From positions 1,984,001 through 2,048,000 of the forward strand of contig CP087563.1 of NCBI GenBank assembly GCA_020974905.1: a DNA stretch of 64,000 bases, in the 5' to 3' direction. A program made the translations under genes and the position numbers. Below, one piece after another: positions 8,587-17,200 of the stretch (its first letter is position 1; every line of letters begins with the position of its first letter). This DNA is from Planctomycetes bacterium syqfu. GTDB lineage: Bacteria; Planctomycetota; Phycisphaerae; Phycisphaerales; Phycisphaeraceae. A model generated the notes under the pieces. The model worked only from the letters and a program-made list of their open reading frames with translations. It did no database searches and was not told the origin of the DNA.

Positions 8587-8660
8587 ATGTCTATGTGGCA
8601 TAGGGCCTATAGACACCTTTGTATATCGGATGCCGGCCTGTGAAAGGGACGGCATTTGTT
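8587..8660 (+). promoter_or_regulatory. Structured 5' leader of rpsB with a terminator-like hairpin
   Basis: Two hairpins follow each other. The first pairs GTCTAT (8589-8594) with ATAGAC (8609-8614), with an inner GGC/GCC pairing. The second pairs ATGCCG (8630-8635) with CGGCAT (8650-8655) and is followed by TTGTTTTTTG, which looks like a weak intrinsic terminator. The rest of the 524-base gap (8295-8818) holds the two divergent promoters and no credible gene. Ribosomal protein leaders often bind the protein product; this is inference here. Confidence 0.45.
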
Positions 8661-8818
8661 TTTGACAGTAATAAGCGCCCTGAAGGTGTTGTGACTTCCG
8701 CCCTGATTTTAAATGGCGGACACTGTGAATCGCTCCTGATTTTCCAGGCTTTTCACCGTGAATCGTAGCTCTCGCAACGCTGGTGCCGCTGCCTCCACAG
8801 CTCAGGAGTAAGGAAACA

Positions 8819-9679
8819 ATGGCTTCACTGGTAAAAGATCTCATCGATGCAGGGATTCACTTCGGCCACCGTGCCACCCACTGGAATCCCAAAATGGCCC
8901 CCTACATTTTCGGCAAGCGCAACAAGATTCACATCATTGATGTGCGCGCCACCATCAAGGGCCTGCTGCTCGCCCGTAAGTTTGTCACCCGTACCGTCGC
9001 TTCCGGCAAAGACGTTCTCTTCGTCGGCACCAAGCGTCAGGCACGTGCGTGTCTCCAGCAGCACGTCGGTGAAACCGGCATGCACTGGGTCACCGAACGT
9101 TGGCTCGGTGGTACGCTCACCAACTTCCGCACCATTCGTGAACGTCTCAAACGTCTGGAAGAACTCGAAGGTCTGGAAGAATCCGGTGAAATCAACAAGT
9201 ATTCCAAGAAGATGGAATCCCAGCTTCGCCGCGAAAAGACCAAAATCCAACGCAACCTTGATGGTCTGCGTCGTATGTCCAAGCTTCCCGGTTGTATGGT
9301 CGTCATCGACGTCAACCGCGAATCCAATGCACTCAAGGAAGCTCGCAAGCTTGGCATCCCCACCATCTGTCTGATCGACACCGATTCGGATCCGGATATG
9401 GCTGACATTCCGATCCCCGGTAACGACGACGCCATGCGTGCCATCGAAGTGGTGACCAGCGCTCTGTGTGCTGCGATCCAGGAAGGCAAGCAGGCCCGTG
9501 CGATCCAGAACGAAGGTAAGGACTCCGAAAGCGGCGAACAGCAGCGTAAGCGTTCCAGCCGTGCACAGTTCCGTGCAAGTGAAGAAGCTGCCGCCGAAGC
9601 CGAAGCCATTGAAAAGGCTGCTGCCCCGGCACCGGAAGCTGCACCTGCCGAAGCTGCTGCTGAAAAGTCCGAAGGTTGA
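8819..9679 (+). CDS. rpsB: 30S ribosomal protein S2
   Basis: Small-subunit protein S2, which binds late at the junction of the 16S rRNA head and body. The start matches the family: SLVKDLIDAGIHFGHRATHWNPKM (read as two parts, SLVKDLIDAGIHFGH and RATHWNPKM). FVGTKRQARACLQ, RWLGGTLTNF and PTICLIDTDSDPD are all family signatures. At 286 residues it is longer than the usual 230-260, with an Ala/Glu-rich tail from about residue 255 ending AAEKSEG. AAGGAA before the ATG sets the start. tsf follows after 141 bases, as in most bacteria. That gap contains an imperfect ACCGAG/CTCGGT stem but no T-run. Confidence 0.98.
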   Translation: MASLVKDLIDAGIHFGHRATHWNPKMAPYIFGKRNKIHIIDVRATIKGLLLARKFVTRTVASGKDVLFVGTKRQARACLQQHVGETGMHWVTERWLGGTLTNFRTIRERLKRLEELEGLEESGEINKYSKKMESQLRREKTKIQRNLDGLRRMSKLPGCMVVIDVNRESNALKEARKLGIPTICLIDTDSDPDMADIPIPGNDDAMRAIEVVTSALCAAIQEGKQARAIQNEGKDSESGEQQRKRSSRAQFRASEEAAAEAEAIEKAAAPAPEAAPAEAAAEKSEG

Positions 9680-9820
9680 TATTCCGTAAGCAGTCCCCGA
9701 TTCGCCCAATGACCGAGGCATCCTGCTAGAATGTCTTGCTCGGTTGGGTCTTGAAAGAGACGCGACCAGGTGATCGGGAACGTACTTTTTACCAAAACAC
9801 TCTTGTGAGGAGACGAAACT

Positions 9821-10642
9821 ATGGCGATTTCCGCCAAAGACGTAATGGCTCTGCGTGCACGCACCGGCGTGGGCATGATGGAATGTAAAAAAGCTTTGGC
9901 AGAAGCCGACGGCGACAGCGCCAAGGCCATCGAAATTCTGCGCGAAAAGCTCAAAGGCAAAATGGATGAACGCACCGATCGTGCTGCTGGCGAAGGCGCT
10001 CTGGCAATCGCCAAGGGTGACGGCGCTGTGGCATTGATCGAACTCAAAGCCGAATCCGACTTCACCGCTCGTAACGATGCGTTCGTTGCTGCTGCTCAGA
10101 AGATTGCTGACCTGGTCCTTGCTGGTGACGAAGGTGAAACCACCACCGCCACCCCTGAGATCACCGAAGAAGTCGACAACCTGCGTATCACCACCAAGGA
10201 AAACATCAGCTTCGCCCGTGGCATCAAGCTGGTCGGTTCCAAGGTTGGCGGTTACGTCCACTTCGACCGCAAGACCGGTTCGGTTGTGGCTGGCGAAGGT
10301 GACCTCGACGACAAGCTCATGTCCGGCATCTCCATGCACGTGACCGCTTCGGTCCCCACCCCCATGGGTGTCGACCAGGACTCACTGCCTGCAGATAAGG
10401 TCGAAGCTGCCAAGCAGGAAGCCATCCAGGAAGCCAAGGACTCGGGTAAGCCCGACGAAATCGCAGAAAAGATTGCCACCGGCAAGCTCCGCAAGTGGGT
10501 TGATGACAACTCACTGATGGGTCAGATCTATCTCCCCGAGATGGACGCCAAGAAGCCCATCCGCGACTTCATGCCCAAGGGCAGCAAGATCACCGCTTTC
10601 GTCCGCTACCAGGTCGGCGAAACCGGCGCAAGCGAAGAATAA
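9821..10642 (+). CDS. tsf: Elongation factor Ts
   Basis: Guanine nucleotide exchange factor that recycles EF-Tu during translation. The 273-residue protein opens with the UBA-like domain typical of the family (AKDVMALRARTGVGMMECKKALAEADGD). The core domain contains the conserved ESDFTARNDAF, which contacts EF-Tu, and then two subdomains (GGYVHFDRKTGSVV; KPIRDFMPKGSKI). The length fits the bacterial type with one longer core. GAGGAG lies nine bases before the ATG. It is co-oriented with rpsB and followed at once by a strong terminator, so pyrH is not part of this unit. Confidence 0.98.
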   Translation: MAISAKDVMALRARTGVGMMECKKALAEADGDSAKAIEILREKLKGKMDERTDRAAGEGALAIAKGDGAVALIELKAESDFTARNDAFVAAAQKIADLVLAGDEGETTTATPEITEEVDNLRITTKENISFARGIKLVGSKVGGYVHFDRKTGSVVAGEGDLDDKLMSGISMHVTASVPTPMGVDQDSLPADKVEAAKQEAIQEAKDSGKPDEIAEKIATGKLRKWVDDNSLMGQIYLPEMDAKKPIRDFMPKGSKITAFVRYQVGETGASEE

Positions 10643-10684
10643 TTCGCCCCCGGAAGTTTCAAACGAAACGACCAAATACAAAAT

Positions 10685-10720
10685 CAAAAAAGGCTGGCTC
10701 AATCGAGTCAGCCTTTTTTC
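10685..10720 (+). terminator. Rho-independent terminator of rpsB-tsf
   Basis: The stem AAGGCTGGCTC/GAGTCAGCCTT with a four-base loop and a TTTTTT tail lies 43 bases after the tsf stop codon. The A-run on the left means it can also end the minus-strand zinc-ribbon gene. Confidence 0.9.
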
Positions 10721-10724
10721 ATAC

Positions 10725-11330
10725 TCAATGCCAATCGCATGTTGATTGCTCTTGGGTGTCAGTCATTTGAGTCGAATCATGCGTTGTATTGATGTACCCG
10801 CATTCAGGACATGATGAAGAGACGGATAACCCCTGTTGATTGTAGCCGCAATTGAGACATCGTTTTTTATCACGGTTGGAAATACAGTGATTAAGCCATA
10901 GGCCATAGATAAATGTCAGAAGGCCAAAGATGAGAATCAGTGATATATGCCATGCGACATAGACTGCATTGTTAAATACGGTCGGTGAATCCCAAAAATC
11001 GATGTAGTCAAAACCATAAGTATCCCATCCCGGATCGAACTGAAAATCCCAGCCTTTGAACTGACTGCGTGACCGGAGACTTAAATAGATCGGAAAATCG
11101 GACTCCCATTGATCGGAAATGGTGGGATCAAGAATAGAAAAGATGAGCATATTTTTTTCATTGTTCAAGGTGTACTTGACCTTGTCGATCTCAACACCCA
11201 ATTCAATGGTATGAACATACCCATCAATATAAAAGATAATTAACAATCCTGTCCCGCACACCATGGCCCAGAACAACAATCGACGCTTTTTATATTGAGC
11301 AATAGTCAGTCGATTCGGCGTTTTGATCAC
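10725..11330 (-). CDS. Membrane protein with C-terminal zinc ribbon, hypothetical
   Basis: A 201-residue protein with two predicted membrane helices, LFWAMVCGTGLLIIFYI (residues 19-35) and AWHISLILIFGLLTFIYGLWL (as AWHISLILIFGLL plus TFIYGLWL, residues 125-145), and a ~90-residue domain between them. The C-terminus carries CLNCGYNQQGL...SSSCPECGY, a four-cysteine zinc ribbon of the CxxCGY(D/N)xxGL type common in planctomycete proteins of unknown role. It starts with GTG that overlaps the stop of the upstream hydrolase gene (GTGA), so the two are translationally coupled. The function is unknown; membrane anchoring with a cytoplasmic ribbon is inferred. Confidence 0.72.
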   Translation of the reverse strand: MIKTPNRLTIAQYKKRRLLFWAMVCGTGLLIIFYIDGYVHTIELGVEIDKVKYTLNNEKNMLIFSILDPTISDQWESDFPIYLSLRSRSQFKGWDFQFDPGWDTYGFDYIDFWDSPTVFNNAVYVAWHISLILIFGLLTFIYGLWLNHCISNRDKKRCLNCGYNQQGLSVSSSCPECGYINTTHDSTQMTDTQEQSTCDWH

Positions 11331-12037
11331 CCCAACCCCCGCGCAAGCAGATGCATGGCAATGTTCGTTCCCTGACTATGTGCCACGATCACCAGATCGT
11401 CTTGGGGCAACGTCTTGAGCCAGTGATCCAACGTCTGCAAGACACTGGGTGCCACTTCGCCCGTCGGTTGCCAGGAGTAGGTGTAGCGTGGTCCAGTCGG
11501 CTTGTGATTGGGACGGCGACGTTTGACGCGCTTGACGATCTGCGGCTTGGCAACGAGATAGTCCCCCAACGCATGCTCAGCTTTAAGCGGATAAACCATC
11601 GACGTCCAGGTCCGCCAGAACTTCAGCGAGTCCGGCTTGAAGATGCCCTGATTGGGAACTGCGTCGTAAGTCCCCCAGTAAATCTCCATCGTCTGAGGCT
11701 TGTGTTGCGGGTACATGTTAGTCTTGGGCGCAAGCAGGATCACGTGAACCTTGCGATCTGCCATCTCATTTTTCTTGATCCCCGGCAAAACCTCATGCAA
11801 GCCCAACGCAATGGCATGGGCCTCACCATCCAGCTTCCGCTCAGGGTGAAGACAAACCACGTTCTTGGGCTCGGGGTAGTACTGCCTGCTCCCCAGTCGG
11901 CTGGCGTAGCGACGGGCAAGGTGCTTGGGCTTGAGCGAATCGAGCCCCTTGAGCAAGGCCTCGCCGACATAATCGACAAATGGGCCGTGGGCAAAGGGCT
12001 GATTGTTGATCCCTGATAACGTCCAGATTTCCGGCAT
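11327..12037 (-). CDS. Alpha/beta-hydrolase-like protein ending just after the nucleophile motif
   Basis: A 236-residue protein. Near the C-terminus DDLVIVAHSQGTNIAMHLL is a textbook nucleophile elbow (strand, H-S-Q-G, helix). The protein ends about 15 residues later. A complete alpha/beta-hydrolase would need another 80 or more residues to supply the catalytic acid and His, so it is either C-terminally short or uses residues from elsewhere. The upstream part resembles lipase-like proteins that search for esterified substrates (KVHVILLAPKTN). AGGGGG five bases before the ATG at 12037 supports this start over longer ones. The stop overlaps the GTG of the zinc-ribbon gene. Confidence 0.65.
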   Translation of the reverse strand: MPEIWTLSGINNQPFAHGPFVDYVGEALLKGLDSLKPKHLARRYASRLGSRQYYPEPKNVVCLHPERKLDGEAHAIALGLHEVLPGIKKNEMADRKVHVILLAPKTNMYPQHKPQTMEIYWGTYDAVPNQGIFKPDSLKFWRTWTSMVYPLKAEHALGDYLVAKPQIVKRVKRRRPNHKPTGPRYTYSWQPTGEVAPSVLQTLDHWLKTLPQDDLVIVAHSQGTNIAMHLLARGLG

Positions 12038-12301
12038 GGTTACCCCCTGAAGCGAGGAGATCGAATGTGCAACTTCAATTGTGAACAAGTTCCGATAATG
12101 CGTCAATATCAATTTAATACTGAACATGGTTGCAATTCGCATTTATTGGCCAATTGGGTGACAATCCAGCAGATTGAGACACAAACTGAACGTTAATCAT
12201 AATTTAAAATCGAAACCAAACGTCATTTCAGCACGCTTCTTCAAAATTTTAGCTCCTGACCATTTGATCTGACAGGACTGGAGGTCTAGTATTACCCAAC
12301 C

Positions 12302-13423
12302 ATGAAAAACGATTCGGCAAACAATACAGCAAGTGTTTTGCAAACCGCACCCACTCGGCAGAAAACACGAAACACCAGTGTGAGTATCAAAGATGTGGCG
12401 CGTAAGGCAAAGGTCGCTCCCTCCACCGTCTCCGCTGCGCTGTCAGGCAACGGTCGGATCAGCGACAGCCTGCGGGACAAGGTCACCAAAATCGCCACGG
12501 AGATGAACTACCGCCCACGCATGGCGGCCCAGTTGCTCCGGGCCAACAACACCGGCTACATCGGTTTGCTCTTTGCAGGTCAAGCCAAAAGCGCCCCGCA
12601 TAAAACTGAAAGCAGTACCTTCGACTACGCAGGCTGGTACACAACACATTTCCTCAGTGCCTGTCAGGCAGAAGGACTCCGCAGCCAGATTGAATTCGTC
12701 ATGGAAGACGAACAGCCCAACACCGGTATCTCACAACTGGTTCACGGGGGCATGCTCGATGGCGTCATTGTCGTGGGCATGAACAACCCGGACTGTCGTC
12801 TTGCCCAACAACTCCGGGAGCAGAACAACATCCCATGGGTCACGTTCGATGAACCCTCAAAACACTGCGTACTCTCTGCTGCGGACATGGGTATCGAACA
12901 GGCGGTCCAACATCTGGCAGCTTTGGGACACCGCAAAATTGCCATGACACACGGCCCGTTGAACTGTGAAATTCACAACGAAGTCAAACAGGGTTTCGAC
13001 CGTGCTTTGACGCGCTTTGGCATTGAGTGTCGCGAAAACTGGGCTGCACAGTTTGCCAACGCTGCGGGGGAAAACAAAACCAAACAGCTGCAATGGATCA
13101 CGCAAGTGCTCAGTTGTGAGGACCGCCCCACCGCGATCATCTGTGGCGGGTCGGCAACCGCGGGGATGGTCCTGCATCTGGCAACGGAGATGGGCATTTC
13201 AATCCCACGTGATTTAAGTGTCATTGCAGTGGGTTACTCGGAATTGGCATCCGTACTTCACCCACGACCGGTGATGATTGAAGCCGACTTCGCTGCCATG
13301 ATGCGTTTGGCTTTGAACAATCTGCGTGCACGCATTGCAGACCGCCCGGTCAACGAACCGGTTCAACGCGTCATGCCCCATCTGACTGAAGGCGACACCG
13401 TCGCATTGGCCCCCACTGCTTGA
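12302..13423 (+). CDS. LacI-family transcriptional regulator
   Basis: A 373-residue regulator. The DNA-binding head lies at residues 27-75: VSIKDVARKAKVAPSTVSAAL, then SLRDKVTKIATEMNYRP and the hinge AAQLLRANN. The periplasmic-binding-like effector domain follows (GYIGLLFAG, GVIVVGMNNPD, AVQHLAALGHRKIAM, PTAIICGGSATAG, LSVIAVGYSELASVLHP). A ~25-residue Ser/Thr/Gln-rich leader precedes the head and is longer than usual. It is the first gene of a same-strand run with a pseudopilin, a GH2-like enzyme and a jelly-roll protein, and most likely represses that run until its sugar appears. No clear ribosome site is visible close to the ATG. Confidence 0.93.
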   Translation: MKNDSANNTASVLQTAPTRQKTRNTSVSIKDVARKAKVAPSTVSAALSGNGRISDSLRDKVTKIATEMNYRPRMAAQLLRANNTGYIGLLFAGQAKSAPHKTESSTFDYAGWYTTHFLSACQAEGLRSQIEFVMEDEQPNTGISQLVHGGMLDGVIVVGMNNPDCRLAQQLREQNNIPWVTFDEPSKHCVLSAADMGIEQAVQHLAALGHRKIAMTHGPLNCEIHNEVKQGFDRALTRFGIECRENWAAQFANAAGENKTKQLQWITQVLSCEDRPTAIICGGSATAGMVLHLATEMGISIPRDLSVIAVGYSELASVLHPRPVMIEADFAAMMRLALNNLRARIADRPVNEPVQRVMPHLTEGDTVALAPTA

Positions 13424-13468
13424 GTTATTGGCAGAACAATATCAAATCAGAAGATCGAGGAGATCAAT

Positions 13469-14203
13469 ATGAACGCATGCTGCCCTGACAACACATCCAA
13501 TCCAGGCGCAACACACAGAGCTTTCACACTCATTGAGTTACTGGTGGTCATCTCGATTATTTCACTGCTCATTGCGATTCTGTTGCCAGCTTTGGGTGGT
13601 GCTCGCGAAGCAGCAAGACGGATGCAGTGCTTAAACAATCTCAAGCAGATGAACCTGGGCATCATGTTCTATGCCAACGATTTCGAAGGCAAACTTCCCC
13701 ATGTTAATGATTCGCACTCCCCTTCCCATCCCAACAATCCGCATGGCTGGGCGTTGTACTACACGGATCAACTCCGCGCAATCAAAAATAAAACCGGCAT
13801 CTCGGTCTGTCCCAGTGACAACCGGGTAGGCTTTGCTCGTAACAACTGGATGACATGGAAATACTCCCCCAATGACACCAACTGGAACGTACAAAGCAGC
13901 TTCACAGCCAATTCGGAAACCGCTTTCCGCTTTCCTCCGAATCCCAACACCGTGGTTGATTCCATTCGCAAACCCAACAAGCTCATGTTCTTTGCTGAAG
14001 GCTGGAACCGCCTGTATGTCACCCGTTGGGATCAGTACTTCATCCTGCTTCACGGTTCAGCGTTGAATATGAGTATGGCCGACGGACATGCCGAAGCGTA
14101 TTACATGGGTGAAGCAAAAAACTACAAGTATGACAGCAGTACCCTGGGGACCAGCGAAGCATTTTCGACTTCACTGAGCCAGTTCCCATGGTCCAAAGAT
14201 TAA
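13469..14203 (+). CDS. Prepilin-like H-X9-DG protein (type II secretion pseudopilin/DUF1559-like)
   Basis: A 244-residue protein with a class III prepilin signal: a positively charged leader, cleavage site [20 protein letters not shown] (Ala at -1 instead of Gly), the Glu at +5, and a long hydrophobic helix. The C-terminal half has the H-X9-DG motif, read as [16 protein letters not shown] (residues ~196-211). Such proteins are abundant in planctomycetes and are assumed to be pseudopilins of a type II-like system. CGAGGAG before the ATG fits. It sits between a LacI regulator and a large secreted hydrolase, the arrangement seen twice more in this window. Confidence 0.9.
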   Translation: MNACCPDNTSNPGATHRAFTLIELLVVISIISLLIAILLPALGGAREAARRMQCLNNLKQMNLGIMFYANDFEGKLPHVNDSHSPSHPNNPHGWALYYTDQLRAIKNKTGISVCPSDNRVGFARNNWMTWKYSPNDTNWNVQSSFTANSETAFRFPPNPNTVVDSIRKPNKLMFFAEGWNRLYVTRWDQYFILLHGSALNMSMADGHAEAYYMGEAKNYKYDSSTLGTSEAFSTSLSQFPWSKD

Positions 14204-14247
14204 CAATCTATTCAAATCCCTCTCAAAACATATAAGGATTTCTCTCG

Positions 14248-17200
14248 ATGAATGCACAGAGCTTACGTTGTGCTGCATCCCTGTCAGTCTATCTATTGCT
14301 GACATGGTTGCCTTCGTTGACATCGGCCCAATACGTTTCGCATCCCCAGCATCCCATCATGGGCTGGCAGATTCAACCGGCCGAGGATGTCGATCAACTG
14401 CCAGGCGATTCAGATTGGGCCATTCTACCTGTCAACGATCGAGATCCACATAACAACAGTCAGTTTGACTGGCGTCACCTGTCCTTTGATAAATCACAGG
14501 TCACCTGGGGCAAAGTCCGTCGCGACGATGTCCATCGTCTGTGGTGGAAGACGGACATTGCCTTTGAGAAACCGGATTTGTCCAAGCGTGTCTTTATCGA
14601 CTTTGCCCAGATTCAAGGCGATGCCATCGTCTTTTTCAACGGCAAGCGCGTCGGAGAACTGTTACGTCCCGGGGGCAAAATCGAACTGACGCCCTATCTC
14701 ACCAGGCAACCTATTCAAAGTTTACTCGTCTATACGACGCGCGATTATGCTGGCATTTCCCGCAATTTTGAGCAGGACATCCTGCGATACCATGCCCGGA
14801 AACTGCGCCGGGAAATCCCCATGAGCCAGTGGGGACTTGGCATCACCGGGCCTGTCACAATCACCACCATCCCCAAGCCTGTGGGCGTGACGGATTTGTA
14901 TACCCATTGTGATTGGGCAAAAAAGAACATTGCAATCGAGGTTCAAACTGATGCAACAAGTGCATTGGACCATGTCACACTTCAAGCCAACATTTTCGAT
15001 CAAGACCGCAAACTCGCTCTGACGTTCGAATCCAAACCGCGATCCATTGTCAAAGGCGTCCAAACCCACACCATCACCGCGGCATGGCCTAACCCCATCG
15101 GTTGGCAGATCGATGCGCCTTATCTCTACTCCATGCAGATCATCCTCAAACAAAATGAGCAGATCATCGACCAGTCCCCTGCCCAAAGCTTTGGGTTCCG
15201 CGATCTGAAAACCGTTGGCAGGGAAATTCACATCAACGGCATTAAAACGCGACTGCGCACCAGCAGCTTTGTCGGTGGGAAAACCTTTGCAGATGTCGCC
15301 TTCATGCGCATGATGGGTTACAACTTTTTCTATCTCCAACCCAACCCCACCGGCTGGTGGCAGAACTGGTCCGAGTCCCGTCTTTACACTGCCGACTACT
15401 TGCAATATGCAGACCAAACCGGCACCGGCTTGAGCTTGCCCATCCCCGGCGTCGACCATCTGCGTGGTGCTCTACTTGAAAACGAAGCTGTCAAAGAAGC
15501 CTATGTCAAAGAGCAGCAAGCCTTCGTCCGTCGCTATCGCGGTCATCCCAGTGTGTTGTTCTGGACAGTAGGGATGAACACCATGAACCCGCGTGACGCG
15601 ATCCATCCCCTGCCGATGGGTCAGCGCGTGAACTATAGTCATCCCATGGCGGATGTCATCGCCTTCGCCAGCCAGACCGCCAAGGCCGTCGATCCAAACA
15701 CCCTGGTTTACTCGCATGCGGACGGCAATCAAGGTGACCTTTCAACCTCTAATCTCTATACCAACTTTGCCCCGCTTCAGGAACGTGAAGACTGGCCGAT
15801 GTACTACGCTCAAAAGGGTGACATGCCGTTTTGTGCAGTGGAGTTCGGCCAACCCATCACTGCCAACTTCATCAAAGGCAAACAGGTTTACTTCGCTGAA
15901 TTCATGGCCAAGGAGTTGGGCGACATCGTCTACCAACAGGAGTCGGCTGACGCATTGGCGAACACCAACGATGTAATCAACAGTCCATGGGCATCGGAAA
16001 AGTATCTCCCCAGCTACATGGATACCTACTGGGATTTCCATGGCAAATTCATGGATCAAACCAACCGTGCCTGGCGGACCTATGACGTGACTGCACTGGG
16101 ATATTACTGGGACTTTTCCATCAGCTTCGGTGACCCGCCGGGCTTTGATCCCAAGCGTGAAAAAGTGTTCGGCAAGTATGCCAGGTACATCAAGCAAATC
16201 CCCACCGAAGTCCCCGATTGGGTTAACAAAAACTTCTATATCCATCGTCGTGGTCAACAACCGTTGATGTCCTACATCGCAGGCTATCCGACGCATACGG
16301 ATAAAACACACGCCTACTTCTCAAACAGCAACGTCACCAAACAATTGGCTTATGTCTGGGACGGCCCGGGCAACACCAACGCAACCGCCAATTGGCAGGT
16401 CACCGATGCAGCAGGCAAAGTCATCGCCAAGGGCAGCGACTCTGCCAATCTCAAAGCAGGTGACATCCAACTTCAACCCATCACCTTCACCACCCCCAAA
16501 GTCAACACACGTTCGGTCTTGACGATTCACATGTCAGTGAAACAAGGCGATAAACAGATTGCTCAAGACCAAACACAAATCGAGATCTTCCCTGTCTTTT
16601 CAGGCAAAAAAATCAATCACAAGATTGCAGTCTTTGACCCGGCAGGCAAGAGTACACCCTGGATCAAAGCTTTGGCCGGTGATGCCACAATGTGGCAACC
16701 AGGCCAAAACATCGGCGACATCAAAATGCTGATCGTGGGTCGTGAAGCGCTTAAAGATTTGAAGACACTCCCCTACACCGCAACCGACATTGCCAACGGT
16801 TTGAACGTTGTGATGCTTGAGCAGTTGCCGGTCGACTGGGAAAAGATGGGACTTAAGAGCATTGAAGTCGGCACGCGCGTGCTTGAACCGCGTCTGATCC
16901 ATGATCCGGTGATTGATGGTTTGAGTATGACTGACTTATCGTATTGGCAAGGTCACGCGGATCTCCTGCCGGAAAATCAACCGGCACGGAGTTACGATCT
17001 GCGACGTGCTGCACGTGTGAACAACAAGCACGTGGTCGCACCAGCGATGCTTGAGATTCCGCAGCGTGTTGGCTTTACTCCCCTGCTCGCTGGTGAGTTT
17101 GACATGAACTACTCACCGTTGATTCGCTATCGTCAGGGTAAAGGTTCGATCACGTTCTGCTCCCTGAGCCTGACGGATCGCGTGGGTAAAGACCCGGTGC

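Noticed and set aside
8825-10339. 504-codon open frame on the minus strand opposite rpsB and tsf, and a second one of 342 codons
   Set aside because: Both are antisense shadows created by the codon bias of two certain genes. They cross a gene boundary, have low-complexity composition and no family motif.
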